From Hymenolepis diminuta (Eukaryota > Platyhelminthes > Cestoda > Cyclophyllidea > Hymenolepididae): DNA of 64,000 nucleotides. The translations under genes were made by a program, and so were the position numbers. Each line of letters begins with the position of its first letter. The first letter of the stretch is position 1. Positions 51,874-63,558 of this stretch are shown here, piece by piece. The stretch covers positions 600,363 to 664,362 of the forward strand of contig CAADRB010000057.1 of NCBI GenBank assembly GCA_900708905.1, written 5' to 3'. Below the pieces are notes generated by a model. It did not search any database. It saw only the letters and a list, made by a program, of their open reading frames with translations, and had not been told where the DNA came from.

Positions 51874-54800
51874 ATGTGCTCACCGTGCAGAAGAGTTTGT
51901 TTTACCATTCGAAATAATGGTCGTGAACGACCTTACACACGTCAAATGTCCTTTCCAGACATGTTGGAGTTTTGCGGACCTCAGAAGTCAAGGTCAATGG
52001 AGAGACAAGTAAAGAGTAAATGCGTTCAACCTGTCAGAATGTGGGAGTGCCTTAAGGAATATACTGAGCCAGAAACTCCGCTGGTGGAACCTAGATATAA
52101 CCAAGTGGCCCGGCCTCGAACAGTAGAGTAAGTTTTAGACATTCTACTTAAAATTAATCCTCATTTTAGTTACTTTCTTGTACCTCCTGTCTCAATTTTA
52201 AAACTGCATGGCATTATTTGCATTTTTTTTCAACCATTTGGAAATAAAGAAAACATGAAGAAAATAGTATTGGTTAGCTTAGTGCTGGCATAGGCTATTT
52301 TGTTTTGTCAAATTAGATAAGAATGCCCCATATTTAAATTAAAAATGTTTTTTTTTATAAATTTGGCATGTTTATAATATTTACGTTGATTAAGAATTTA
52401 CAAGTTTGCTTTTTTGAAAATATACTAGCATAATTTTTTAACTCCAGAGGGGTTCTGCGAAGGGATTCGTATAATGTTTTATGAGGTGAAATATAAAATC
52501 AAAAACCATTAAGATTTTTTGGTAAGTTGAAGGCAAAAATATCAGGAGTATGAATAAGAATAAGAGGTCACGAGATCAATGCTCATTGGTTCACATTCAC
52601 TGATGTGGTCAACCTCGTTGGTTAATTCTGGTCAACAGGAAGGGGTGGGTGACAGAATGCTCCGAGCTATCATCCCTCTATCCAAGCCAAGTGTTGAAGA
52701 GCTTGAAAAGCTTTTAATCTCATTTTATCTTAAAATGCCAAAGCAGTTTAATTTAATTATTTAAATTCGTATCATCGGGAAAGTATTAAAAATTACCATT
52801 AAGTTGTGTAACTAAAACAATTCACGAAAATAATCATGGAATACAATTTTTGGCAAAATATAGCCTTATTAAGCGTTCAGCATTTATTTTCCTAAAACAT
52901 CAATGGAACCCCGTTTGGGTGAGAATAAAATGCGAAAATTGTGTAAGTTAAGCAGAAACTCAGAATCACGCCCTGAATAGAAAAAACCACGTGAATTTTT
53001 GTTGATTTGCGTGATCTCATGGACCCGATTATTCTCAGGCCTATTTTAGCAGTACCAAAACCAAAATGGTCTCTACTCAAACTCTTTTATTATGACATTC
53101 AAATTCCTCAATTGCGATTTTATTTACTTCGATTTTCTTTGCATTTCGATTTTGAAAATGGCGAAATTTTTCAAAGAAAACCTAAGATTACTAGTTTAGC
53201 TCAAACTCATGATATTTTATGGGAATTTTAGATAGTTCATTATCAATTTGTATTGCCATTAGGATTCTCGATTTAAAAGGACAGATTTTGACTTATGTAT
53301 TATCTGTGAAATTTGAAAATTTTAGATTATAAGACTAAGAAACAAGAGTTTCAGGTCTAAATTCCTAATGTTCTTCTTTCTTTCATGCTCATCACAAATA
53401 AAAGGCAAGCCTTTCTCTCTTCTTAAATTTCTTTTGGGTATTAATCGCGATTATCTATTAAGACTTACTGTTATACTTATAGTTTACTTAGTCAGTCAAA
53501 GCGGAAGTTCGGAGAAAGAGATACGATTAGAACATGGACTACACTACATTTAATGCAATATTAATCGAAGGGAGATAAAGTGCATATCGAAGATTTTAGT
53601 GCTGAAATTAAGATTTCCACATAGCTCCAGTCGCAGAAAGAGCCTTTTTTTCCAGAACGTTCAATTTCAGATTAACTTTGAAGACAAATGGTTGCAAGAT
53701 GTTGTAGATGATAACTTTCAAGAACGAAGTTTTGCATTCTTTTGCACTTTCGTATTCCTATTCAGTTAAAATTCGTCTTACTGCAAAAATAGGCATACAG
53801 CCGATTTAACTAAGTTCAAAAGATTTGGTGATGTCACCCCCCACCCCTCTCAACTCCATTCTCATCCAGAGCATTTCAGAATCGAAACTTTTTTCCTCTA
53901 AGGATCAATATAACTGAAAGATTGAAAATAATATGATTTTTCAATTTTAGCGCATTGCATTTGACTATTTTTTGTCTTTCCTTGTAATTTTCTTTTCTTA
54001 AAATTGGAATTCGCTCGTGGCATTGGCGTACTTCTTTGAAGAAGCTAGATTCATTTTGAAATTTCCAACTAGAATAAATTTCTCTGCAAGAAGGATTCTA
54101 TTTCATTCTACAACAAAGTGAAGTGCCAAAAAATGATCTTATTCTATTTGGTTTCAAGATTAACAAATTTTGTCATGGAGAATCATGAATGTCTGGGCCC
54201 ACTTAGAGAATATGCATTTGTGAGTAAGTACACAAAACACTAACTAATATTTATGGCATAAATAAACTAACTCCAGCACTTAAATTCCATGTTTATTAAT
54301 CAAGAAAAACTTCATATTTTGTGATAGCCCTATAGAATTGTGATGATTTTGAAGAAAATAAGCCGAAAAGCATTAATTATTATGTCTCAGCCGTTCCCAA
54401 TTTTAGGCTTCAGCTACTGAAAACCCGTCGTGTAAATTAGCTTTCCCAATACTACAATCTGTCACAGTACTATAATATTAAATCCATGGCAAGGTAAAAT
54501 ATTCACGATCCTCTTGGAGGAAAGTAATTCAAATCTGATAATAATAAATTTTAGTAAGAGATAAACGGGAGGTGGTAAAATATACCGGGAATAAGGTCAG
54601 AGTGTAAAGCCTGAAGTTTGTTTGATTACTTGTTTTACTCAGTTGATAGTTCACGTTTGACAATTCACGCCTCGGGTTCTGGATTACTTAAACAAATTCA
54701 TGTCCACTGTATCCTATGTCTATTGGCCGGCTAACTAATTTAGATGGTCAATCTTACCAATTCACTTCATTTTTTTTCTCCAACGTCCAAGAAATGAGGA

Positions 54801-56595
54801 TGATCTAAATGACTTTAGATTGACAAACCTTACTATTGTCCCCTCAGGTCTATCGTAATAAAATTATGAACAGTTGAATACGTTCTAAAAATTTGTTAGA
54901 TATAGTTAAAATAAATTTGGAATTTGTCCTGGTGTGAATATAAAATTCAGTTTGCTAAATTCTTAACTCCGTTATTTAAAGAAACGGGATGTGCATTAGT
55001 AATTATTGAATTATAAGGAGAACACGAGATAGAACAGCAAGATGTAACACAGTTTAGGAATAACTTGGAACTGGCAGGAACGAATAGAGAGCGAACTAAA
55101 GATAGATACTGTAAAATGTCAGAGATTGCAAATCCGCTCTTATTCTTCCACAGAGTCCCACCTTATCCCCAGGAAGATAAAATGTACGGCATTGAACTAA
55201 TTTCTCCAGAACCATTCGTCATTAAATATCCTATCGATTCACCAATCCAAGCCGTTGTTCCAGGGTCAGTATCTCCAGCCCACGCTGCGGATATAAGAAG
55301 GTCCCCTGTTTATCGAGACAGTCCAATGGCCCTTCACAGATCCTCTGCATCGCCAGATTATCGTTCTAATATGATCGCCGTTCGAAAATCTCCTTCACCA
55401 CAACGCAAAACAAATCACCGTTCCCATTCCACAGACAAAAGGTCTAGGGCTACCCGGCGTGTAACAAGAAATAGACCAACCAGAACTAGATCATTCGCAA
55501 ATTACGCTAATGATGAAGAGAGGGAAACTATCCCTGGCGAAGGAGGAAGGTAATTAACTTAACAACATTAATATATTGAACTGATTTCTGTATTATTATG
55601 TTCAAGGTACGGTGAAATCTTTCACGAACTTTAGTCATGTGACACCATGTGAATAAAGGCAAATGAAAACGAATTCATTAAGCTAAGAAGCAATGAGGGG
55701 TCAGGTATAAATTGTTATTCAAGATTTTGATTTTGAAAGCAAAGTTATTACATGATGCCCCGTTATTCTCATCTCATGATTTGACTCCTAGATTCATAGG
55801 TGAGATTATCTCCAGAATATTGAAAATTTAATGGCCGGCTGATTTAATTTATCGGTGTTGTAACCTAGCCATAACAAGTATTTGGGACTAGTAATGATAT
55901 TTTAAACGAATTAGATGGCTTATTGTGCTTTAATTACTATTCAAAATAGGGTATCTAGTTATGCAAATCTGTGTAAGCAAGTCACAGCACAAGATTAGAG
56001 CATTACTGCTTCTGGAATGCCTCCAGTACTAAAATACAAACCGTGAGTTATGTGACATCCAAAACCCATCATCGTAGCCTTTGTACCCCAAAATCATAAG
56101 GCTTAAGAGTAATTAAATACGCCAAATCAGTTAAGGAGCAATAGCGGGTGTGTGTTGGGAGTCCCTTTCACACAGATTTAACAAACGATTTGTAAAATCC
56201 AAAGGGAATTTCTAGGACGTACTCAGTGTACTAACTGATGTAAAAATTTCATCACTTCGAGAGACCGTTTCAACTATGATGAGCGACATCAGCTGAAATT
56301 GTAAAAGTGAATTGTTGATTAAAAGATAGATGTGGTTCACTGCGTTATAGTTGATCGAACCGTAATCAGTCAATCTACTGAATATAGTGCCTATTCAAGT
56401 TAGTTGCAATAACTTAATCTGCCTCAAAGTTCACTTAGTCTTAGTTGTATTTATTTTAGATACATCTACGTAAATCCTGAATATATTCAACGTTACCACA
56501 GATTTCACGGTGATTACGACAGTTTCTCTTCATCCGGAACGGCTGAAAGACCCCAGTACCGTGCCAATGACGTATTTGAATATGATGACATATGA
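51874..56595 (+). CDS. Ser-Pro/Arg-rich protein of unknown function, 3 exons, 293 aa
   Basis: Three exons join in frame: 51874-52127 (donor GTAAGT), 55058-55549 (acceptor TTTAG, donor GTAATT), 56460-56595 (acceptor TTTTAG, stop TGA). Both introns interrupt codons in phase 2. The N-terminus is Cys- and Arg-rich (MCSPCRRVCF), with no signal peptide or membrane segment. Residues about 145-199 carry repeated Ser-Pro sites (DSP, VSP, RRSP, RDSP, ASP, KSPSP), and about 199-231 is strongly basic. The C-terminus is Tyr-rich and acidic (FEYDDI). The mix suggests a disordered, phosphorylated, nucleic-acid- or cytoskeleton-binding protein, but that is inference. No known domain recognised. The first Met follows an in-frame stop, so the start is reasonable. 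No canonical poly(A) signal seen close to the stop. Confidence 0.75.
52128..55057 (+). other. Intron 1 of the 293-aa gene (2.9 kb)
   Basis: GT-AG intron, phase 2, joining PRTV-E to NNLELAG. Open frames inside (52579-52764, 53007-53231, 53368-53553) have no recognisable motif. No repeat identified. Confidence 0.65.
55550..56459 (+). other. Intron 2 of the 293-aa gene (0.9 kb)
   Basis: GT-AG intron, phase 2, splitting an Arg codon (AG|A). No recognisable content. Confidence 0.65.
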
Positions 56596-58464
56596 ATAAG
56601 GAATGTGCCTTATATCTTATTCAATGATACCTAGTAGTTCATTCATTATAAACAATAGCTGTTAAAATTTTAGGACCTCTGCCTTAATCAGTGCGAATTT
56701 CGCTTTCGACTTCTTTTTCAACTAGCTTACTGATTTTAGCAAAAAATTTTGAATTTATGATTTTGCATTATTTTCAACCTTGAATTCCACCTTGACAATT
56801 TCTTTGGTTCTGTAAAACATGATTAGCAATTATTTTAGCAATAATTAATTTTAATTAAAAAAATAATCAATCCTTCTCTTGTTTATTGGGAAAATTTACC
56901 AAAAGAAATAGTCATACGGTGATAAAATCTGTAATTGAATTACATCTTTTTTAACACCTATAACTGAGGTTTAATCGACACCAGAAATGCCCATTTTACA
57001 TGCGTGAGAAAGTTATGAGAGATGAATGGCATTATTTCAAGGTTATAAGGACGAATTTTAAAATAGTTAACTAATTTTACCATTTTGTCAATGCTGACAA
57101 ACGAGTCATCAAAATAATTAATTATTTCGATTAAGTTTGCGGATTTCATTCATGCTTCGCAATACATCATGACATTTCAAAAAGTGTCAAATAGCACGAA
57201 GTACTGGAGACGAGGAGTTTATATTACCATGAAACAGCCACTTAAGTTGGAGGTGAATGAGGGGAAAGCTTATATCACAACAAGACTTTACATTTTTCAG
57301 CTTCAATTTATAGTCAAGCACTTGAAGTTATTAGTACTAAGAGCTACTGCGAGATCAATATTGTGGTCACTTCATGTAGAGCTGCAAATACAACGGAGAA
57401 AGGTAAAATATTTAGTAAGAAGACCAATTTTATTAGAAGTAGGATAAAGAGGGAGAACTAGAAACTACAAAAACAGAAGGTTGTCGAAATACCTTGGAGG
57501 GAAGATGGTAAGAAGAGCCGCAGATAAAGATATGTCAACTGGAGGGGCTGACTGTAAGAGAAATATGTGGTAGAAATGGAAACATTGGAGTCGCGCATCG
57601 AATAAGATGAGATCTATGCATAAATAGGTAGAATTGATGGAAACGGTTGGAATAGTTAAAAATAGTGATGAATTCAGCTAACAGATTAGTGTTAGTTGTG
57701 TAGTGATTAGAAAGTTGAAAAGAGGGATGCTGTGTTTGACGACCAATTGAGTCTCTCCGAGTGCTTGAACAATGTGCCGCTGTATGCATAGAAATGAGAT
57801 CTTGTTTATTTATGGCTGTCCAAGTAAATGAGCAGCCGACGTTGAAATTGAAAAGGCATAAACTCGTTTGTAAATCACTAATAAGTTAAATGAAAATTTT
57901 ATCTTCACTTAAATGTTTCAGCCGAACACGCTTCACTGCTAACAGTTTAATAGAACACCCAATAGTCGTCATCACAACGTCAGTACATTACGATCAGAGA
58001 CAAAGCAACTTCATGTTTCAAATTTATTTAGTTTGGAATTATTAGTTTACTAACTATTTTAAGTAGCAATGACTTTCTAGTGGAAGCCGCAAATCTGTAG
58101 CTTACAGAAACCAAGATCACGAGAAACAACTTGTAGCAACTAGAAGCTAGTATTTTCTGATGCTTTTTTCTTATTTTGTGTTATGGATACTTTGATATGG
58201 ATTTTTCGAATATTTTGAGTTCAAAGCCAAGTTCTTCCTATTTCAAAGAAAACCAGAAATTTCACTTAAAATTCGATATTTATGCACCACATTTTTCTAC
58301 ATATTGCAGTTCTTATTAATTAAAATTTTACTATTAAAACTATTTTATGAGAATATTAAATAACTATCTAAAAAATTATAATTATTAAAATTCCTCTAAT
58401 TGAAATTTTATTCAAAAGATATTAAAAAAATATTTTTGCTATTTATGAATTTGTAACGCACCAT
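56596..58464. other. Intergenic, 1.9 kb
   Basis: The first part should include the 3' UTR of the 293-aa gene. A 92-codon open stretch at 57169-57447 has no recognisable family. The purine-rich stretch at 57480-57640 faintly resembles repeat C but too weakly to call. Confidence 0.5.
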
Positions 58465-58849
58465 AAGTTGTAGCGGATGCTACACCAATAAGTTTTCTTT
58501 GCTACGCCGAAGTAGTCCTCCTAAGCAGTCCGAATTGCCTCTAGCAGAGTCCTCTACTATCAATTCACTCCCAAATTAGCTAGGCTATGCCAAAGTAGCA
58601 AGAACCAGAAAGATGCTGAGTGGAGAGGGTCTCTTGACCACTTCCTTGTTACCGTGAGTCAAAACCTTAGCTATTAAATACAAGACCATGCTGGGCTGCA
58701 GGGATATTGATTGCTGATTGGTTGAGGAGGTCTCCGCATGCGCGGTCGCGCTTGTTTTCTACGCGACCGGGTACATGCCGCACTTCCCGTGGTGAGTCCT
58801 AGTGCACGTGATTCAATCAGCCTTGTTCGCGTCGTGAACCCCACAAAGT
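58465..58849 (-). mobile_element. Solo LTR with AAGT target duplication (subfamily 1, most intact)
   Basis: LTR body 58469-58845 (377 bp), TGTAGCGGATGC...GAACCCCACA on the + strand, so TG...CA-ended on both strands, flanked by AAGT at 58465-58468 and 58846-58849. The transcription orientation is minus, judged from CCAATCA before TATTTAA. The GGTCGCG/CGCGACC hairpin (58744-58750, 58762-58768) is perfect. It differs from the 24811-25165 copy by a handful of substitutions and retains 22 bp lost there. The closeness of the two implies fairly recent activity. No internal coding region adjoins it. Confidence 0.87.
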
Positions 58850-60189
58850 CATTTTCAGTGGATCAATACAAGATGTTTAGGAATTAACTGGAATCTATTA
58901 TACATCAATCGGCAGATTCACATGAGAAGTAGGTAGGAAATTAATTAGCATTTGGAAAAGTTGGCTTAAATCTGCCATTTTTCCAAAAATAAGAACATTT
59001 TTTTTCCGTTTCTTATTATAAGAATAAGTAATACCTGGTACTTCACTCTCAAATATCCGAAACATCTACCTTAAAATGACATAAATTTGAATGCTAATGA
59101 AATGTCCCATAAACACAAACCGATGCTAACTGGTATTAGATTTGGATTAAATATGAAGTGGCGGGAAGACGAACCTGAAAATTCCCAGGATAAATTACCG
59201 AAAAGCAATTAATCTTCCTTTCTAAAACTGGCTTTTGATCATTACAGCAATACGAATAAGTCTTACATATATATTTCAGTCTTTATTCAAAAGAGAGGTA
59301 AATTCCCAAGTTTTTATTCAGTTTTATTCAAAGACGAAGGTTAAAAACAATCCACAAAAAAGGGATTGAGCTTTTCCCCCGGTCACATATCTCGCTAAAG
59401 AAATATTGCTATTTCTCGATTATAAGTGTTTAGTTAATGAATTTATATTTAAATCGATCAAAATTGAGCAATAAACTTCCTAATTTCATCATTATTTGAG
59501 GTTTCCACTAACAATTACTCTTTTCTAGTGTGTCACGTAATTATGCTTCAGCGATGCCACTCCATTCTCAAGAAGAAGTGTTTAATTAATTTATGGATTT
59601 GTTTGGTTTGCTACTGCACTGGAAAATATGTCATAATTGATTAACAGTACAACTTATAATTTTCGGGGAAATATAAACCATTTCGCAGAAGGAATGCAAA
59701 CGAAGTTGAGACGGATATACTAAGAGCCTTACCTACAATTCCTTTTTAGTCTCCGTTATCTACTCATGGATGTAAGAAGATAGAAATGATTTTCTGTGAT
59801 ATGACCAGTGTTTTAATTAAATTATCTGGTCAACAAGTCCTGGAATGCACGTTTAATTTAACAAATATCCAAGAAAACTATAACTTTCTTTGTAAGGCAT
59901 CATCGAAATACATGAAATAGAAGGATGTCTGAGACTGTTGTGGAGATCAAAATTCAGCAGGTTATGTTAGCTGATATTAAATTCGAAATTATCATTTGGG
60001 TTTGGTTCATAGATTTTCAAATGAAGCATTCAAAAGTAATAATGTGGTTTCTTCAAGATTATACTTTTTAAAAGCAACTCGGTTTCATTGTTCAGCAGAT
60101 AGAAGTATTCTATGGAAGGTACATGTTGATTCATAACTCTTTGCCATCCTAATGGTCAGATAATGGTTTTCATTGACTGATCGTCTGAA
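58850..60189. other. Intergenic, 1.3 kb
   Basis: AT-rich. I see no gene or repeat that can be supported. Confidence 0.5.
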
Positions 60190-60480
60190 AAACAAGGAAT
60201 ACAATACTGTACTCTCAACTTAGCCAACCTTAATTTGGCCTCTATCGCAATCCTCGGTCTGCCTACTCAGCAATGACACTTGTTCCCTTCCAATTCTCTA
60301 TTTACCTTCATATTACATTCCTCTGCTCTTATTTCTCCTCCTTGTCAACTCCACACGTAATCCTTAACTCTTATTCTTCTCTATTGGGAAATTACTGTTG
60401 TCAACTATTAATCTTCAGGAAGATTACCTGTTTAGAGGGGGGCCATCCATCCCAATTTGGTGGGGTTTCTTAAGTAGCTT
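60190..60480 (-). repeat. Dispersed repeat C, copy 4 (inverted)
   Basis: The complement of the repeat C unit. Blocks in reversed order: ACTCAGCAATGAC, CCTTCCAATTCTC, TGTCAACTCCACACGTAATCC, then GTGGGGTTTCTTAAGTAG, corresponding to CTACTTAGGCTTGGAAATCC in copy 1. No coding potential. Ends are approximate. Confidence 0.55.
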
Positions 60481-60762
60481 TACCGAAGGGATTAATGTTT
60501 ATTTAAGATTAAATTAAGAGGTTGGAAATGCCTATTGTACTACATTCACTCAATTACGATAACTGAAACGGCGATATGGTTTGAATTGTATTCAGCAAAA
60601 TACCATTAGGATACAATGCTCCCAACGAATAAACCCCTTGTTTTCAAATTTCTTTTACAGATTAAATTTTCTCAGTGGTCACTGTGTACGAAAAATTTCT
60701 TGACTTTTATGGTGCACTGATCACCGTGCTCGTCTGACATATCTGATTTGATAACCACTTGC

Positions 60763-60840
60763 TCACACAGTTAGCTGAATGGCCGATAACAATGATTATG
60801 TCTGAGTTTCATAGGTGATAGAATTCGAGTCTTTCGCCAG
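60763..60840 (+). repeat. tRNA-derived SINE-like head, copy 3
   Basis: An exact A box TAGCTGAATGG at 60772-60782 and a B-box-like GAATTCGAGTC at 60821-60831 have near-tRNA spacing, and GTCTGAGTTTCATAGGTGAT between them resembles GTCTGCTAAGTTAGAGGTCA in copy 1. The flanks cannot form an acceptor stem, so this is a SINE or tRNA pseudogene rather than a tRNA gene. Confidence 0.5.
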
Positions 60841-61852
60841 GAAGGCTTCATGACGCCACTCCACACAGAACAAGCTTTGGTAAGCGCTTTCCCAAATGAG
60901 CTTGGGAATCAGTTGATTAAATTACTGACCTAGTTATTCGGATGGAAATTTTGAGTAATTTAGCAATGCGCTTAAATTCATTCCCTTCAATAAGCGATTT
61001 TTATTACTTCAGTATATTTATTATAAAAATCCTTAATAATACATGGAAGACCTGCGAAACTTTTTACGAGAAACCGTTAATGTTACTTTAAAACACCTGT
61101 CTAATAGTTATGAAATGTTTCTCACTATACGAGTTCATACTGCTCAAAATATTGTAAAATAAATAAGATGTTCGCGGAAAACGTTGGTAAGAAAGGTTCG
61201 TTATTACAAGGAAGAAAATTCAAATATTTTTCACCGTATCATTCCGTTATTGGTACTCACAATCAGATCCTGGTAACATGGTGATAGAAAAATGAAAAAT
61301 AATTATCATTTTAACTCATATACTCAACCAAATCAGTCAGTAAAATTATTAAAGTAATTATGGGCATGGAATGGGGATATACTTCTTAATTTTATTCTGA
61401 TTATATTAATACAGAAATTTTAGAAAATTTCACATTAGAAAATGTATGTTTAAAGACAGTAAAGAGTTAAATCCAAAAGAGGAATATATCAGATAGCTAA
61501 GTGTTACGTTTCCGATTACCTCTCATTCTTGATAGTATTTAACAACTAAGTGGACATATAAAGTGGACAATAAAAATGTCCACTTTATCGGTTTCGGTAT
61601 TTAGGATTTTTTTCAATTTTGAATCGCTGACAAGGATAAATTAAGACTGTCAAAGGATACCACAGTTTGACGAAAAAGAAGAGAATCAATACGCACAAGT
61701 GATAATGGAAAAGGAACACATAATCATTTTTTAATGCTCTAATGCATAGCTCAGGGAATATCAAATATAAAACGATGTATAAAAGGTAGATTTTAATAAA
61801 ATAGAAAAAGTTGCAAAATTACTAATTTATATATAAGCAGAAACTAGCATTA
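60841..61852. other. Intergenic, 1.0 kb
   Basis: May include the body of the SINE-like element starting near 60763. Nothing else recognised. Confidence 0.4.
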
Positions 61853-62150
61853 TTAAGAAATATATATATAACAGTGGTGTTCATGTCGAGGGTAGGGCAA
61901 CTTAGAACGAAGTTGACTTCGAATTTTTGCAGAAGTAACATTTAATTTATTTTGATTGGATCCGCTTCGTCTTTTTGTTATTTTGCAGCAATCATCCCAT
62001 ACGAATTTTTCACCCTGCAAATGTATTCCAGTCGGAGCATCATAATACCACTTGGTAGAGTGTCTAAGTGGTTTCTTATCGAAGAAACCACAATATTCAC
62101 ATGGATCAGACAATATTCCATTGAAATCATCTTTGGTCCATTGAAAACTC
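61853..62150 (-). CDS. Possible coding exon with a CX2C pair, unidentified
   Basis: An open minus-strand stretch of about 98 codons, with ATG at 62113 but readable from 62150 after a possible acceptor CTGAAG. It opens SFQWTKDDFNGILSDPCEYCGFFD and continues to KFVWDDCCKITKRR, an aromatic- and Cys-rich composition that looks more protein-like than its surroundings. CEYC and DDCC could bind metal. The polypyrimidine tract is poor, no partner exons are visible, and it ends in low-complexity TATATA codons. It could be an exon, a decayed gene or chance. Confidence 0.25.
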
Positions 62151-63516
62151 CTTCAGTATCTTACTTAGAATATAATTATCTTGGAAAGCAACATAACACT
62201 ATTGTGTTTAATTCATAAAAACAATTTGGGACATTTATTTCAAATTTACCTGACAATTTTCCTTCAAGAATAGGTAAGTAAGAACTTGACATTTTGAGCA
62301 TTTTAATAATAACATGATTTAAATCGTAATTATGAACCAACCAATCCGTGATATAATTAATTTTTAACCTATTGAGATTTTCCGATATAAAAATTGGCAT
62401 TTCTATACTCTGGGCAATTAACTGCAATTTACGAAATTAACTGACATTCTTAATCAAAGCAAACATTCTTTTTGATCTCGGTGACGAATGAATAACCATG
62501 TCGTATTTTGGGAAAAAAAGTGATATATTCATTTATTAGAAAAAAATTTCGAAGAAAATAAACTAATTCTACTAAGCTTAATTCATTGTAGCCTGTTTTA
62601 TTTTTAAGAATAAATAAATGGACATTAATTTCAATAAGTACCAGGTGTATTATATTGTTGCTAGAAAGTTGTTTTATCATATACTTATTTTCACTTATTA
62701 ATTAATACGAATGAATCTAACTCGTGTGCTTATTGTGTGGTATTAAGTAAATTAAAATTTAGCTTTCATCAAAGATATATGTGAACTATCTGTAAACTAT
62801 TCTCCTCATGAAAAGTTAACGGCAACATTGGAAGGCCGCTTGGAACGAATTTTTGTGTTCATTAACGTACATGGAATTTATATTTCAGTCATTAATTTTA
62901 TATCTGATTTGTGTATAATTACTGAAATTATAAGCCGTGCTGCAGATTGTCTAACTAACATGTAACATTTATAGTATGGCTTGAATAGCCACATTAAATC
63001 TTACACAATTCATTTAAAATAATATGATCCATGTCGAAAGCTTGTGTGAGTTAAGTAATAATGATCACGTGAAAAATTGACATTTTATGTAAACAAATTA
63101 GTTGAAAGTCTGATATACAATATTAAGAGGAAATTACTAATGAAAGCGCTTTTTCTAATCAATTTATCTATTCGATTGTTTATATTTCTGTACGAAAGAT
63201 CAAAGATATTAACTTTCGCGAGGAAAATAAACAAAACGAGTGGAAAATATTCGTGTATTTGGTAATGTATAATCTACCAAACAATTTATTATATTTAGAT
63301 TTTAATTATTAATTAATCTACTCAGATTAATATATAATATGTCTTTTTACACATAATATATGTGGACGTTTAATCCATGAAATAATCCCAAATGTTTTAA
63401 AATAAAGTAAGCTTTTTAATTTAACATTTATTATTATTATTAAGTTCGTATGCTACCATAGTAGTGTTTAGATTGCTTAAGCTTTATGATTAAATTTGAC
63501 CTTGAATAAGCCAATT
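62151..63516. other. Intergenic, 1.4 kb upstream of the Cys-rich gene
   Basis: Very AT-rich, including a TTATTATTATTA simple run near 63427-63442. No gene supported on either strand. Confidence 0.5.
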
Positions 63517-63522
63517 TATAAA
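63517..63522 (+). promoter_or_regulatory. TATA box of the Cys-rich gene
   Basis: TATAAA, 42 bp before the ATG at 63559 and just preceded by CCAAT (63511-63515). The spacing is close to that of the TATA box of the 293-aa gene. Function inferred from position only. Confidence 0.5.
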
Positions 63523-63558
63523 CTTGAGGGCCGAAATTAGGTTTGCATAATTGACGCA

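Noticed and set aside
60772..60831. A functional tRNA gene
   Set aside because: A- and B-box-like sequences are present, but the flanks cannot pair into a seven-base acceptor stem and the anticodon arm is poor.
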